Source: Candidatus Komeilibacteria bacterium S5_K13 (GTDB lineage Bacteria; Patescibacteriota; Patescibacteriia; UBA1558; S5-K13). From it: 36,559 nucleotides of DNA. The notes below the pieces were generated by a model. The model did no database searches. It was given only the letters and a program-made list of their open reading frames with translations, and was not told the DNA's origin. A program made the translations under genes and the position numbers. The first letter of the stretch is position 1, and each line of letters starts with the position of its first letter. Positions 1-7,686 of this stretch are shown piece by piece. The stretch covers positions 1 to 36,559 of the forward strand of contig JAEHGL010000011.1 of assembly GCA_019248485.1 (NCBI GenBank), read 5' to 3'.

Positions 1-186
1 GTTTATGAGATCATAGAAAATGGACAAGTTTTGGCAGAAATAAAGATTAAGTCAGAGTTCATATCTATTAGCATGAATCAAGAAAAGTTCGATAAGCTAG
101 TAATAGACATAGATAGTGCAATAAATAAAATAGAAGAAAAGAATAATATAAAAAAGCTAAATAATGTCAAGAATCCATTTTATTGA
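1..186 (+). CDS. 3' end of an unrecognised gene (partial)
   Basis: Frame 1 is open from the first base to a TGA at 184-186, giving 61 C-terminal residues. The tail is rich in Lys, Asn and Ile, looks helical (AINKIEEKNNIKKLNN) and ends NPFY. There is no recognisable domain. The start lies outside the window, so length and function cannot be judged. It reads in the same direction as the MBL-fold gene 70 bp downstream. The TGA stop is consistent with the standard bacterial code. Confidence 0.6.
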   Translation, partial: VYEIIENGQVLAEIKIKSEFISISMNQEKFDKLVIDIDSAINKIEEKNNIKKLNNVKNPFY

Positions 187-256
187 TAAACTTCTCTAAA
201 TGTATTAGATTTAATAGGTAAGAATTAATTTATTCACGTTGTGGAACAAAAAAATT

Positions 257-895
257 ATGAAAATAAGTTGGTATGGACACTCATGTTTTAAAATTAAGTG
301 CAAAGAAACGGATCTTATAATAGATCCATATTCAGATTCAATAGGTATTAAAATGCCCAAAATAAAGGCGGACGCTGTTTTAATAACTCATAATCATGAT
401 GATCACAACAATATTAATGCCGTTAGCGGAGATCCTGTTATTATAAATGGCCCGGGAGAATATGAATTAAAAGGAGTTTTTATATATGGTAAGCGCGCAT
501 ATCATGACGATAAAAATGGAGAAGAAAAGGGTGCGATAACAATGTATTTAATAGAGGACGAAGGTGTTAAATTAGCTCATTTGGGAGATTTGGGTCAAAA
601 AAAATTGACAGATGATCAATTAGAATTCTTGGATGATGTTGATATACTACTAGTCCCTGTTGGCGGACCATATTCGCTTAAATCAGCTGACGCAATAAAT
701 GTTATAAATGAAATTGAGCCTCGCGTTGTTATACCAATGCATTACAAAATAGATGGTGTTAATATTGATTTAGAGAGTGTAGACAAATTTATTAAAGAAA
801 TAGGTTTGACTCCAGAAAAAATGGATGAATTTAAAGCTAGCAAGGATTCATTTTCAGCAGATGAGTTAAAATTGATTATTTTAAATAAGCAATAA
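257..895 (+). CDS. MBL-fold metal-dependent hydrolase (UlaG/COG2220-like)
   Basis: 212-residue metallo-beta-lactamase-fold protein. The N-terminus MKISWYGHSCFKI is typical of the UlaG-like branch. The metal-binding motif HNHDDH is at about residues 45-50. A later His-Leu-Gly-Asp (LAHLGDLG) and a C-terminal His in IPMHYK complete the expected ligand set. I chose the ATG at 257 rather than the TTG at 239 because family members begin with this motif. No Shine-Dalgarno is visible. Members of this branch are usually cytoplasmic hydrolases of unknown substrate. The next gene starts 1 bp after the stop, so the two are probably co-transcribed. The family is secure; the substrate is unknown. Confidence 0.88.
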   Translation: MKISWYGHSCFKIKCKETDLIIDPYSDSIGIKMPKIKADAVLITHNHDDHNNINAVSGDPVIINGPGEYELKGVFIYGKRAYHDDKNGEEKGAITMYLIEDEGVKLAHLGDLGQKKLTDDQLEFLDDVDILLVPVGGPYSLKSADAINVINEIEPRVVIPMHYKIDGVNIDLESVDKFIKEIGLTPEKMDEFKASKDSFSADELKLIILNKQ

Positions 896-896
896 T

Positions 897-1595
897 ATGC
901 AAAAGAATATTCAATTAAAGGCATTAGTATTTATATTTTTTGTGATAATTTTGGGATTGTGGTTTTATGTTAATGGAAAATTGGATAACTTTAATTTTTC
1001 ACTTGGCTCTGATATAACGAATATAAAAAGCCAAATAGGCAAATCTGTTTCTAGTATGGGGCCTGATTCAAAAGCACCACAGCTTAGTGAGAGCATAGAG
1101 GCTGTAAAAAATATTTTAAAACAAGAAGACCCAGCAACATCAACAGATAATGTTAGCGCTGATATAGCTAAGACAGTGATTGATAAAATAAATAATTCAA
1201 GCACAACGGAAGAGGTGTCTATTAATTATAGGTATGATCCGTGGAAAATAGATTTTACATATTTATCAGGCGCTAAAAAAATAATAGATGAGAAAAATCA
1301 AATTATATCTTTGATTTATGGAGATGAATCAAGTGCCTATGTTTATCGTAAAGAATTAAATGAAAAAAATTTTGGAGAGTGGCTTGCAAAGAATTTTGAT
1401 TTAGAAGAATTAGATAAGGAAAATATAGGCAATTTAGTTTTTTGGGTAAGGGCCTATGAGGGGTCTGGATATAAATCTAAAGCATATTATATAAATTATG
1501 AAACAAGCATATTTATAATAACTATAAATTACAAACAAGACGCTGACTCAAATAAATTAATGAATATTGTTAATTCTTTTAAAATAATTAAATAA
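897..1595 (+). CDS. Membrane-anchored protein of unknown function
   Basis: 232 residues. An N-terminal hydrophobic segment (about residues 8-24, LVFIFFVIILGLWFYV) after a short Lys-containing head suggests a signal anchor with the rest outside the membrane. Residues 40-110 are polar, Ser/Thr-rich and low in complexity. The C-terminal half (from YRYDPWKIDFTY) looks like a small alpha/beta domain. No known motif was recognised. It starts 1 bp after the MBL-fold gene and is followed 16 bp later by another small membrane protein, so these three are probably one operon. Confidence 0.65.
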   Translation: MQKNIQLKALVFIFFVIILGLWFYVNGKLDNFNFSLGSDITNIKSQIGKSVSSMGPDSKAPQLSESIEAVKNILKQEDPATSTDNVSADIAKTVIDKINNSSTTEEVSINYRYDPWKIDFTYLSGAKKIIDEKNQIISLIYGDESSAYVYRKELNEKNFGEWLAKNFDLEELDKENIGNLVFWVRAYEGSGYKSKAYYINYETSIFIITINYKQDADSNKLMNIVNSFKIIK

Positions 1596-1611
1596 ACCAT
1601 AAATTAAAATT

Positions 1612-1839
1612 ATGGAGAACGATTTTCAAAAAGATAAAATAGATGATGTCTTTTCTGATCTAGACAATAAAGAAGATGTGTCACATGGTGCAAAAATGAA
1701 TTATGAGTCAGAAATGATTCAGGGAGATCTTATTGTAGAAAAACAAGAAGATGCTAAGAAATCAAATGTAGGATTTTTTGTTATTCTAGGTATTATTATT
1801 GTTTTCGGGGCTTTAGCAATCTTTCTTATTTTAAAGTAG
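1612..1839 (+). CDS. Small protein with a C-terminal membrane segment
   Basis: 75 residues. The first 50 are acidic and polar (MENDFQKDKIDDVFSDLDNK). The last 22 are strongly hydrophobic (GFFVILGIIIVFGALAIFLI) followed by LK, which suggests a tail-anchored protein facing the cytoplasm. It follows the anchored unknown gene by 16 bp in the same direction. No family was recognised. Confidence rests on the clear membrane segment and the operon-like spacing. Confidence 0.55.
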   Translation: MENDFQKDKIDDVFSDLDNKEDVSHGAKMNYESEMIQGDLIVEKQEDAKKSNVGFFVILGIIIVFGALAIFLILK

Positions 1840-1889
1840 GATCAATAGAGCTTCAAGCTTCTCTTGGGAGTTATACATTTTTAGATTAT

Positions 1890-1912
1890 GAGACGGTATT
1901 TTCCGTTTCTTT
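1890..1912 (+). terminator. Weak candidate terminator
   Basis: GAGACGG (1890-1896) pairs with CCGTTTC (1903-1909), with one G-T wobble, over a 6-nt loop and followed by only three T. It lies between the small membrane protein and the rpmH promoter, where a terminator is expected. The short T-run makes it uncertain. Confidence 0.3.
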
Positions 1913-1917
1913 AATTC

Positions 1918-1946
1918 TTGACTAATGACAAAATAATTGTTATATT
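1918..1946 (+). promoter_or_regulatory. Sigma70-type promoter of rpmH-rnpA-yidD-yidC
   Basis: TTGACT (1918-1923) and TATATT (1941-1946) are separated by exactly 17 bp, 32 bp upstream of the rpmH start. The match to consensus is good and the position suits the ribosomal-protein cluster that follows. Confidence 0.75.
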
Positions 1947-1978
1947 AGAGCGTAGTTAATAAACATTTAGAAAAAGAT

Positions 1979-2116
1979 ATGCCAAAACGAACATTTCAAC
2001 CAAAAAAGATAAAGAGAGCAAAAAGACATGGTTTTATGCAAAGAATGTCTAGCGTTGGAGGTAAACGCGTGTTGTCTCAAAGACGTGCAAAAGGAAGAAA
2101 AAAAATTAGCGCTTAA
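1979..2116 (+). CDS. rpmH: 50S ribosomal protein L34
   Basis: 45 residues, the usual length for L34. Starts [19 protein letters not shown], continues with [19 protein letters not shown] and ends in a basic tail (KKISA). These are the conserved L34 signatures, and the protein is a small basic component of the large ribosomal subunit. It starts the canonical rpmH-rnpA-yidD-yidC order and is followed by rnpA after 4 bp. No Shine-Dalgarno is visible before the ATG. Confidence 0.97.
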   Translation: MPKRTFQPKKIKRAKRHGFMQRMSSVGGKRVLSQRRAKGRKKISA

Positions 2117-2120
2117 ATTT

Positions 2121-2474
2121 ATGCTTGCTAAAGAATTTAGAATAAAATTCAAAAAGGATTTTGATAACATATTAAAGTCAAGAAATAAATTTTTTAGCAA
2201 TAATTTTAGCCTAAGATTTTCTCAAAACAATCAAGATGTAAGTAAATTTTCTATAGTCGTTTCTGCAAAGATTTCAAAAAAAGCAGTAATAAGAAATCAA
2301 CTTAGAAGAAGAATTTTTGAAATTTTAAGACTAGAAATGTCAAATATAAAGCCAGGATATAGTGTAATGATATTTCCAAAATTAGGTGCTCTTTTATTAG
2401 ATTATCAAACATTAGAACAAGAAATATTTTATCTATTAAATAAGTCTAGATTACTTAAAAATGAAACCCGCTAG
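2121..2474 (+). CDS. rnpA: Ribonuclease P protein component
   Basis: 117 residues starting MLAKEFRIKFKKDFDNILKS. The RNR-type signature is present as IRNQLRRRIFEILR. The protein assists RNase P RNA in removing 5' leaders from pre-tRNAs. I chose the ATG at 2121 because it lies just after rpmH; the frame is open further upstream (to 2028), but that stretch overlaps rpmH and does not resemble RnpA. The sequence is divergent and AT-rich, but gene order makes the call safe. Confidence 0.93.
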   Translation: MLAKEFRIKFKKDFDNILKSRNKFFSNNFSLRFSQNNQDVSKFSIVVSAKISKKAVIRNQLRRRIFEILRLEMSNIKPGYSVMIFPKLGALLLDYQTLEQEIFYLLNKSRLLKNETR

Positions 2475-2507
2475 ATAATATATTTAACGAGTTTAATAAG
2501 ATTTTAT

Positions 2508-2771
2508 ATGGTTAATAATAAAATAATATCTAACGGATTGAAAAAGATGCTTTTGAAAATAATAAGAATTTATCAAAAAACCATATCTCCTGATTATGGA
2601 TTTTTTGCATATAAGCATCCAGCAGGACATTGTAGGTATTATCCAAGTTGTTCAGAATATGGATATCAGGCAATATCAAAGTACGGCGCTATAAAAGGTT
2701 TGTTTATGATTCTTAAGCGAATTTTAAGGTGTAATCCATTCTCTAGGGGTGGATATGATCCGGTAAAATAA
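2508..2771 (+). CDS. yidD: Membrane protein insertion efficiency factor YidD
   Basis: 87 residues. The core from [15 protein letters not shown] carries the YidD signature [16 protein letters not shown] with its conserved Cys residues, and ends [13 protein letters not shown]. YidD is a small membrane-associated protein that helps YidC-dependent insertion. An internal ATG at 2547 would give the more usual N-terminus, so the first 13 residues are uncertain. It lies 33 bp after rnpA and about 110 bp before yidC. Confidence 0.95.
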   Translation: MVNNKIISNGLKKMLLKIIRIYQKTISPDYGFFAYKHPAGHCRYYPSCSEYGYQAISKYGAIKGLFMILKRILRCNPFSRGGYDPVK

Positions 2772-2880
2772 TTTACAATTTTCAATTGATTTGCTATTTG
2801 TATATTTATGAACTTTAATAGTAAATTTATAAATAATAAATCAATAGTAAAATAAAAAATAATAAATAACAAATAAAAGT

Positions 2881-3636
2881 ATGGGTAATTTATTTCACGT
2901 AGTTTTGTATCAGCCATTATTTAATCTTTTAATATTTTTTTATAATCTTATTCCAGATATTGGAGTTTCTATTATAATTATTACTTTGATAGTAAAAATA
3001 ATCTTATTTCCACTTTCTAGAAAAGCTGCAAAGTCTCAAAGAGCCTTGCAACTTATGCAACCAAAAATAGAAGCACTTAAAGAAAAATATAAAGATGAAA
3101 AAGAAAAGTTAGCAAAAGAAACGATGCTTCTTTATAAAAATGAAAAGATAAATCCATTTGCATCATGCTTGCCACTTTTAATACAGTTTCCAATTATCAT
3201 TGCGGTCTATAAGGTCTTTATGAGTGGACTTAAGGTGAATGATTTTCAGGAGTTATATGGTTTTGTTGCAAATCCAGGAGCAATAAATACAACAATGTTT
3301 GGTATTGGCTGGCTTAATTTATCAGAACCATTAATATTTCTTGGAGTGCTTGCTGGTTTAGCACAGTTTTGGCAAAGCAGAATATTAATGTCAAAAACAA
3401 AATTACACAAAATAAACGATGTTAAAAAAGAACCTGGGATTCCAGAAATGATGAATAAGCAAATGATGTATATGATGCCTGTTATTACAATTGTAATTAG
3501 TGCGTCACTTCCTGGTGGATTAGCTCTATATTGGCTTGTAATGACTTTATTTAGCGTATTCGAGCAATATATAGCAAATAAGTCACTTGATAAGAAGAGT
3601 GTTAATATTGTGCCAGAGGTGATTGATATTAAATAG
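2881..3636 (+). CDS. yidC: Membrane protein insertase YidC/Oxa1 family
   Basis: 251 residues, the short Gram-positive/Oxa1-like form without the large periplasmic domain of proteobacterial YidC. Several hydrophobic segments are visible (VSIIIITLIVKIILFPL, ASCLPLLIQFPIIIAVYKVF, LPGGLALYWLVMTLFSVFEQ). The conserved sequence SRKAAKSQRALQLMQPKIEALK lies in the first cytoplasmic loop. It inserts proteins into the cytoplasmic membrane with YidD. The usual next gene, jag/khpB, is missing; the downstream gene is convergent. The 109 bp before it is AT-rich spacer with no clear promoter. Confidence 0.96.
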   Translation: MGNLFHVVLYQPLFNLLIFFYNLIPDIGVSIIIITLIVKIILFPLSRKAAKSQRALQLMQPKIEALKEKYKDEKEKLAKETMLLYKNEKINPFASCLPLLIQFPIIIAVYKVFMSGLKVNDFQELYGFVANPGAINTTMFGIGWLNLSEPLIFLGVLAGLAQFWQSRILMSKTKLHKINDVKKEPGIPEMMNKQMMYMMPVITIVISASLPGGLALYWLVMTLFSVFEQYIANKSLDKKSVNIVPEVIDIK

Positions 3637-3659
3637 TCTCATAAAATTTATTATTATGT

Positions 3660-3745
3660 GCGCATTTCTGTAGAGACGTAGCGATGCTACGTCTCTGTAT
3701 TTTTATGAATAAAAATTTGGATTTGATAATCCAACAGAAATGCGC
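3660..3745. repeat. Composite palindrome folding as a three-way junction
   Basis: A 12-bp outer inverted repeat (GCGCATTTCTGT at 3660-3671, its exact complement at 3734-3745) encloses two hairpins. The first is 11 bp (AGAGACGTAGC 3672-3682 with 3686-3696, loop GAT). The second is 7 bp (TTGGATT 3717-3723 with 3728-3734). It lies downstream of yidC in a convergent gap. The first hairpin could help terminate yidC, but the nested arrangement is more than a simple terminator. Confidence 0.75.
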
Positions 3746-3765
3746 TGTAAATATGGTTTTATTAT

Positions 3766-3787
3766 AAAAACTCCTTTAAATAAGGAG
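3766..3787 (-). terminator. Intrinsic terminator of the DAGK-like gene
   Basis: On the minus strand CTCCTT-ATTTA-AAGGAG (3787-3771) is followed directly by five T (3770-3766). It lies 41 bp after the stop of the gene ending at 3829. Confidence 0.7.
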
Positions 3788-3828
3788 CTTGCTTCTAAAA
3801 ACTAAATACTAATCACTAAATCCTATTT

Positions 3829-4569
3829 TTAGAACTTTCTATTTCCGCCAACTATTATGTTTAATTTATTTTTTGATAAGTCTATTTTGACAGGGGTATT
3901 TATTGTTTGGAAGTCATCAAAAACAATTGGAATTGAATCGTCTTCAGATGTAATACTTATTGTTTTGGATCTAAGTAGGCTGTGTTGAGATTTTTTAGAA
4001 AAAAGTTTCCCAGGCTTTTCTATGCAGATTTCAAGTTTTTCATCTTTTGGATCTGATATGCAAAGTGGATTATTGTTTTCTAGATTTATATTTTTTATAT
4101 TTATTTTATCTCCCTTTTCAATTATTACTTTAAAAGCGTCTATCTTAATTATTGTGTTTTTGTGACTTACAAAATTTAATTCGCGAATAAATATTCTTTG
4201 ATTTATTTCCCAAACATCTATTTGCTCTATTATTCTTCCACTTACAACATTGCAGGCAATCTCACCACTTGGGATACCAAAGTAATTTGCAAGCTCACTT
4301 TTGGAGTCTATTGGGATATATCCAAATGTGATGTTTTGATTTAGCGAGGATTCTATTACGTGACTAAGCGTTTTATCATTACCAACAATTACTGCGGTGT
4401 GGGCGCCTTTTTTTATTTCTTCTTTTATGAAATTGCCAACATTTTTGAGTAGGTTTAGTTGGTATATTTTTCCCTTGATATCAAGATCGGTTGTTCGATT
4501 TTCTATTGCGTTAAGAAGATTTTTATATTTTTTTTCTTTTAAACAAGAATCGTATATATATAAGTACAT
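3829..4569 (-). CDS. Degenerate diacylglycerol-kinase-like protein
   Basis: 246 residues with the layout of the DAGK catalytic/NAD-kinase-like superfamily. AVIVGNDKTLSHVIESSL sits where active members have a GGDGT motif followed by xNEV. FGYIPIDSKSELANYFGIP corresponds to the following glycine-rich segment (normally LGTGND, then a LGIP-like motif). A C-terminal beta-rich half ends in a basic tail (IIVGGNRKF). Lipid kinases of this family phosphorylate diacylglycerol or related lipids. Here the GGDGT glycines and acidic residue are mostly replaced, so catalysis may be lost or altered. The assignment rests on motif position only. It stands alone with its own terminator. Confidence 0.6.
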   Translation of the reverse strand: MYLYIYDSCLKEKKYKNLLNAIENRTTDLDIKGKIYQLNLLKNVGNFIKEEIKKGAHTAVIVGNDKTLSHVIESSLNQNITFGYIPIDSKSELANYFGIPSGEIACNVVSGRIIEQIDVWEINQRIFIRELNFVSHKNTIIKIDAFKVIIEKGDKINIKNINLENNNPLCISDPKDEKLEICIEKPGKLFSKKSQHSLLRSKTISITSEDDSIPIVFDDFQTINTPVKIDLSKNKLNIIVGGNRKF

Positions 4570-4658
4570 AGATTAAGTTATAAGCAGGTTATAAGGTTTT
4601 CGCTAGAAGCGCTTTGTCTTTGGCAGAAAAAACTGAAAAGTTAAAAGTATAGAAGTGG

Positions 4659-5069
4659 TTATTCTAACTCTTCCTTTTTTTCATTTCTTGCCTTTGTATT
4701 GATTTGCATTTGTTTGTCTCCTAGTCCGCCAATTTTTACATTTCCGTTTATTTCACATCCAGATTCAACAGCTATTGATTGAGCTTTAATATCGCCTTTT
4801 ATAAAAGCAGTTCTTGCTATATCAAGAGATTCTTCAACATTGATATTTCCAGATATTTTTCCAGATATAAATGCGCTTTTTGCAGTTATATTAGCGTTTA
4901 TTTCAGCATTTTCTCCCACTAATACATGACCGTCGGTTGAAAAAGATCCATTTAATTTACCTTCTACAACAACATTTCCGTGACCATTAAAATCCCCCTC
5001 TAATATTACAGATTCACCTATAATTGTTTCGGTATCTTTTATGTTATGCATATCTTCTTTTTTAAACAT
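4659..5069 (-). CDS. Bactofilin family cytoskeletal protein
   Basis: 136 residues. A central right-handed beta-helix-like repeat region alternates Gly, Asn, Ile and Val: GESVILEGDFNGHGNVVVEG, then AKSAFISGKISGNINVEESL, then GDIKAQSIAVESGCEINGNV. Short polar tails lie on both sides. Bactofilins polymerise without nucleotide into filaments that position cell-envelope machinery. A promoter with an overlapping inverted repeat lies upstream (5113-5151). No Shine-Dalgarno. The family is clear from the repeat pattern and length. Confidence 0.88.
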   Translation of the reverse strand: MFKKEDMHNIKDTETIIGESVILEGDFNGHGNVVVEGKLNGSFSTDGHVLVGENAEINANITAKSAFISGKISGNINVEESLDIARTAFIKGDIKAQSIAVESGCEINGNVKIGGLGDKQMQINTKARNEKKEELE

Positions 5070-5112
5070 AGTTTTTGGTGTTTAGTATTTAGCAAATTAG
5101 ATTACTACCATA

Positions 5113-5151
5113 ATTTTAAGGGTTAATTTGGGTCATGTCAACATTGACCCA
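5113..5151 (-). promoter_or_regulatory. Bactofilin promoter with an operator-like inverted repeat
   Basis: On the minus strand TTGACA (5141-5136) and TAAAAT (5118-5113) are 17 bp apart. The arms TGGGTCA (5129-5135) and TGACCCA (5145-5151) flank the -35 box exactly, so a protein bound there would block RNA polymerase. A further GGGTCAA half-site lies near 5187. Confidence 0.6.
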
Positions 5152-5203
5152 CCCACTCTTAAATTGTGTGATATATAATGATGTTTGGGTCAATTTAAAA
5201 TAA

Positions 5204-5235
5204 AAACAGAGATGATTTAAGGGGCATCTCTGTTT
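5204..5235 (-). terminator. Intrinsic terminator of nusA
   Basis: An 11-bp stem (5204-5214 with 5225-5235, arm CATCTCTGTTT) with a 10-nt loop is followed on the minus strand by a T-rich tract. It is 27 bp after the nusA stop. Confidence 0.8.
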
Positions 5236-5262
5236 AATATGGGTTGATCAATGTGGTTTAAG

Positions 5263-6480
5263 CTATTCTTCTGTTGTGTGATTTTCTGATTCTGTTGCTT
5301 CTTCAGTAACATTTTCATTTTCATCAAACTTTTCCTCAGAAGATTTATCAAAAAATCCCTCTGCGCCTTCGATATCTATTTTCCAGCCAGTAAGTTTTGC
5401 TGCAAGTTTTACATTTTGCCCTTCGCGACCTATTGCAAGGGATAACTGATCTTCTTCAACTTTTACAATTGCAGTTTGTTCTTCCTTGTTTAATTCAATA
5501 TTTATTACTTTTGCAGGAGAAAGAGCATTTTTGATAAATGTTGGAATGTCTTTGTTCCATTCTATGATGTCTATTTTTTCTCCTCCGAGCTCTCCAATAA
5601 TTGTTTGAACTCTAGATCCTTTTTGACCTACACAAGAACCAACAGGATCAATATTTTCTTGATTGCTTGATACAGCAATCTTTGTTCTAAATCCAGGGTC
5701 ACGGGCAATTGCCTTTATCTCAACAATTCCATTTGCAATTTCAGGAACTTCTAGACTAAATATTTTATTGATTATTTCAGGGTGCGCGCGTGAGACAACG
5801 ATTCTGGGGCCACGAGGAGTGAGTTCTGTTTTTAGAATCATTACTTTTAGCCTTGCGCCAACTGAATAATTATCAGTTCTTACCTGCTCTTCTGGTGGAA
5901 GTATTCCAACAGTTCTGTTTAAGTCAACTAATACATTTGGGCCTTCACGGCGCTGAACAGTAGTATTTATTACTTCGCCTTCTTTTTGTTTGAAGTCGCT
6001 TAAAATCATTTCTCGCTCCGCTTCTCTAATTTTTTGAATGATAACTTGTTTTGCTGTTTGAGCGGCTATTCTTCCAAAATCGCTAGGAATTTCAAGAGGG
6101 GTGATTAGCTCTTCTCCAAGTTTAATTTTTTTGTTAATAATTTTTGCATCAGATAACATTATTTCCGTTTTTGGATTAAATCTTTTTGCGTCTTCTGGCA
6201 TTTCTTCGCCCTCTTTTAGAGACTCTTTGATCGTGTTGTATTCTTCTAATTCCTTTTCTACATCGCGATCTTCTACGACAAGTTTTATATCATGAATTTC
6301 AACATCACCATTATCAATATTGAATTTAACTTTAAGATTCTGGTTTTTGTCACCAAAGTCTTTTCTGTATGCTGCTGCTAAAGCTGCTTCTATACCTTCA
6401 ATAACAGCTTCAATTGAAATATTTTTTTCTTCACAAATTGTTTGTATAGCCTGTTTTATTTCTTCGATATTTGGGAACAT
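5263..6480 (-). CDS. nusA: Transcription termination/antitermination protein NusA
   Basis: 405 residues. Approximate domains: RNA-polymerase-binding N-terminal domain 1-162; S1 domain 166-232; KH1 235-310 with GQKGSR; KH2 315-372 with GREGQNVKLAAKLTGW; acidic C-terminal tail (TEEATESENHTTEE). NusA binds RNA polymerase and nascent RNA and modulates pausing and termination. The N-terminal domain is longer than usual, with a charged insertion near residues 70-110 (DRDVEKELEEYNTIKESLKE). The common partners rimP and infB are not adjacent. Start ATG 6480; no Shine-Dalgarno. It diverges from the Smr gene across 6481-6653. Confidence 0.96.
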   Translation of the reverse strand: MFPNIEEIKQAIQTICEEKNISIEAVIEGIEAALAAAYRKDFGDKNQNLKVKFNIDNGDVEIHDIKLVVEDRDVEKELEEYNTIKESLKEGEEMPEDAKRFNPKTEIMLSDAKIINKKIKLGEELITPLEIPSDFGRIAAQTAKQVIIQKIREAEREMILSDFKQKEGEVINTTVQRREGPNVLVDLNRTVGILPPEEQVRTDNYSVGARLKVMILKTELTPRGPRIVVSRAHPEIINKIFSLEVPEIANGIVEIKAIARDPGFRTKIAVSSNQENIDPVGSCVGQKGSRVQTIIGELGGEKIDIIEWNKDIPTFIKNALSPAKVINIELNKEEQTAIVKVEEDQLSLAIGREGQNVKLAAKLTGWKIDIEGAEGFFDKSSEEKFDENENVTEEATESENHTTEE

Positions 6481-6583
6481 GGGGTTAGTGGGTTAATAGG
6501 ATTGGTGGGGTTAGCGAGTCGGGAGATTCCTAGCCTTCTAACCATCTATCTTTTTAACCATTAGTAATTAAAATTTAAAAAAA

Positions 6584-6621
6584 CTAGTATAATGATGTAT
6601 ACTAGGATAATATTATACTAG
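6584..6621. promoter_or_regulatory. Divergent control region with three TATACTAG octamers
   Basis: CTAGTATA (6584-6591) faces TATACTAG (6598-6605), and a third TATACTAG is at 6614-6621. TATAAT hexamers lie inside the array on both strands (6588-6593 plus, 6618-6613 minus). It is positioned between divergent nusA and the Smr gene and could be an operator controlling both. -35 boxes are not obvious. Confidence 0.45.
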
Positions 6622-6653
6622 CATAAATATTTTTATTAGTCAATAAATTTTCT

Positions 6654-6950
6654 ATGAAATCAATAAAAACCTCAAAAAACAAGTATTTATTGCCAATCGA
6701 ATCTGAAATAGATCTTCATGGAATGACAAGGTCAGAGGCTTTGCAAGAGGTTATGCACTTTTTAAAAGAATGTGTTTCAGACCATAATCACAAAGTAAGA
6801 ATTATTACTGGTCGTGGACTTCACTCAATAAACAATGAAGGGGTATTAAAAAGTTATATAGAAAATTATCTTAGTGATCATGGATATAAATTTTCAAATG
6901 CAAAGATAAATGAAGGTGGAGGGGGCGCTTTGATTGTTCTGTTAGATTAA
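6654..6950 (+). CDS. Stand-alone Smr-domain protein
   Basis: 98 residues, essentially a single Smr domain as found at the C-terminus of MutS2. The conserved DLHG is at residues 20-23, TGRG at 52-55 (RIITGRGLHS), and the Gly-rich end is EGGGGALIVLL. Smr domains are nucleic-acid-binding and often nick DNA or RNA. There is no MutS2 portion. Convergent with the M50-like gene (5 bp between stops). The start ATG at 6654 follows an A/T-rich leader without a Shine-Dalgarno. Confidence 0.9.
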   Translation: MKSIKTSKNKYLLPIESEIDLHGMTRSEALQEVMHFLKECVSDHNHKVRIITGRGLHSINNEGVLKSYIENYLSDHGYKFSNAKINEGGGGALIVLLD

Positions 6951-6955
6951 AATAA

Positions 6956-7585
6956 TTATCTAGATTTTTTAAAGCCCAAAGAAATAATTATTATAAATAT
7001 TTGAAGTAAAATATTTAAAGCTAGAATAGCGATTACACCAAGTAGAATTGCAGATAAAAACTGCGATTTAATAAAAAAAGATATTATTAGAATTGGCCAG
7101 ATATTTTTCAAGTCTTGAAAAGATGGCCCTATCATTGCGCCAGTATTTAGTATCAGAAGAATAAATATATATGTTTGCCAGTGTAAAAAATTTAAGCTTT
7201 TTATAATGTTTAAAAGATGGGTTGGAATTTCATAAATATTATTTATTGTTTGAAACGCAACAAAATCATTGAGTAAAAGATGATTTATCAAAATTATAAA
7301 CAATATTCCACCAGCAATAGGGGCGAGTGAAATAAGTGCTTGTCCTAGTATTGGAATTTTTGACTTTGTATGTGTAACATGAGGAGCTCTTGAAAAAACT
7401 GATATGTGTGTAACTTTTGCACCAGTTAAAACGCATAAAATGGCGTGCGAGAATTCATGAATAATTGCTCCAATATAATAAAGCCATCTGATAAAAAAAG
7501 AATTCAAAAATTTTCCATTTAGTAAATTGCTAAAATAGCCTAGCAATGTAATCGATATTATTAATATCCCAATGTTTATATTCAT
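6956..7585 (-). CDS. M50-like membrane metalloprotease
   Basis: 209 residues with about five hydrophobic segments. The zinc-binding HExxH motif is HEFSH at residues 43-47, inside a membrane segment (YIGAIIHEFSHAILCVLTGA), as in site-2-type proteases. A later NTGAMIGPSFQDLKN supplies an Asp that may be the third metal ligand, in place of the classical LDG motif. Expected role is intramembrane or membrane-proximal proteolysis; the substrate is unknown. Upstream (7586-7859) there is no gene, only a palindromic element and AT-rich spacer. Confidence 0.78.
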   Translation of the reverse strand: MNINIGILIISITLLGYFSNLLNGKFLNSFFIRWLYYIGAIIHEFSHAILCVLTGAKVTHISVFSRAPHVTHTKSKIPILGQALISLAPIAGGILFIILINHLLLNDFVAFQTINNIYEIPTHLLNIIKSLNFLHWQTYIFILLILNTGAMIGPSFQDLKNIWPILIISFFIKSQFLSAILLGVIAILALNILLQIFIIIISLGFKKSR

Positions 7586-7686
7586 TTTTTGATGCTTTAC
7601 TCTTAAAACTTAATTACTTCGCACTTAAATCTAAGTTGCTTGTTTTATAAGTAAATAATATAATGATATTAGTAAGTTAGCAAGTT

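Noticed and set aside
1840-1978. Possible replication origin upstream of rpmH
   Set aside because: No dnaA gene and no cluster of TTATNCACA boxes; the stretch is explained by a weak terminator and the rpmH promoter.
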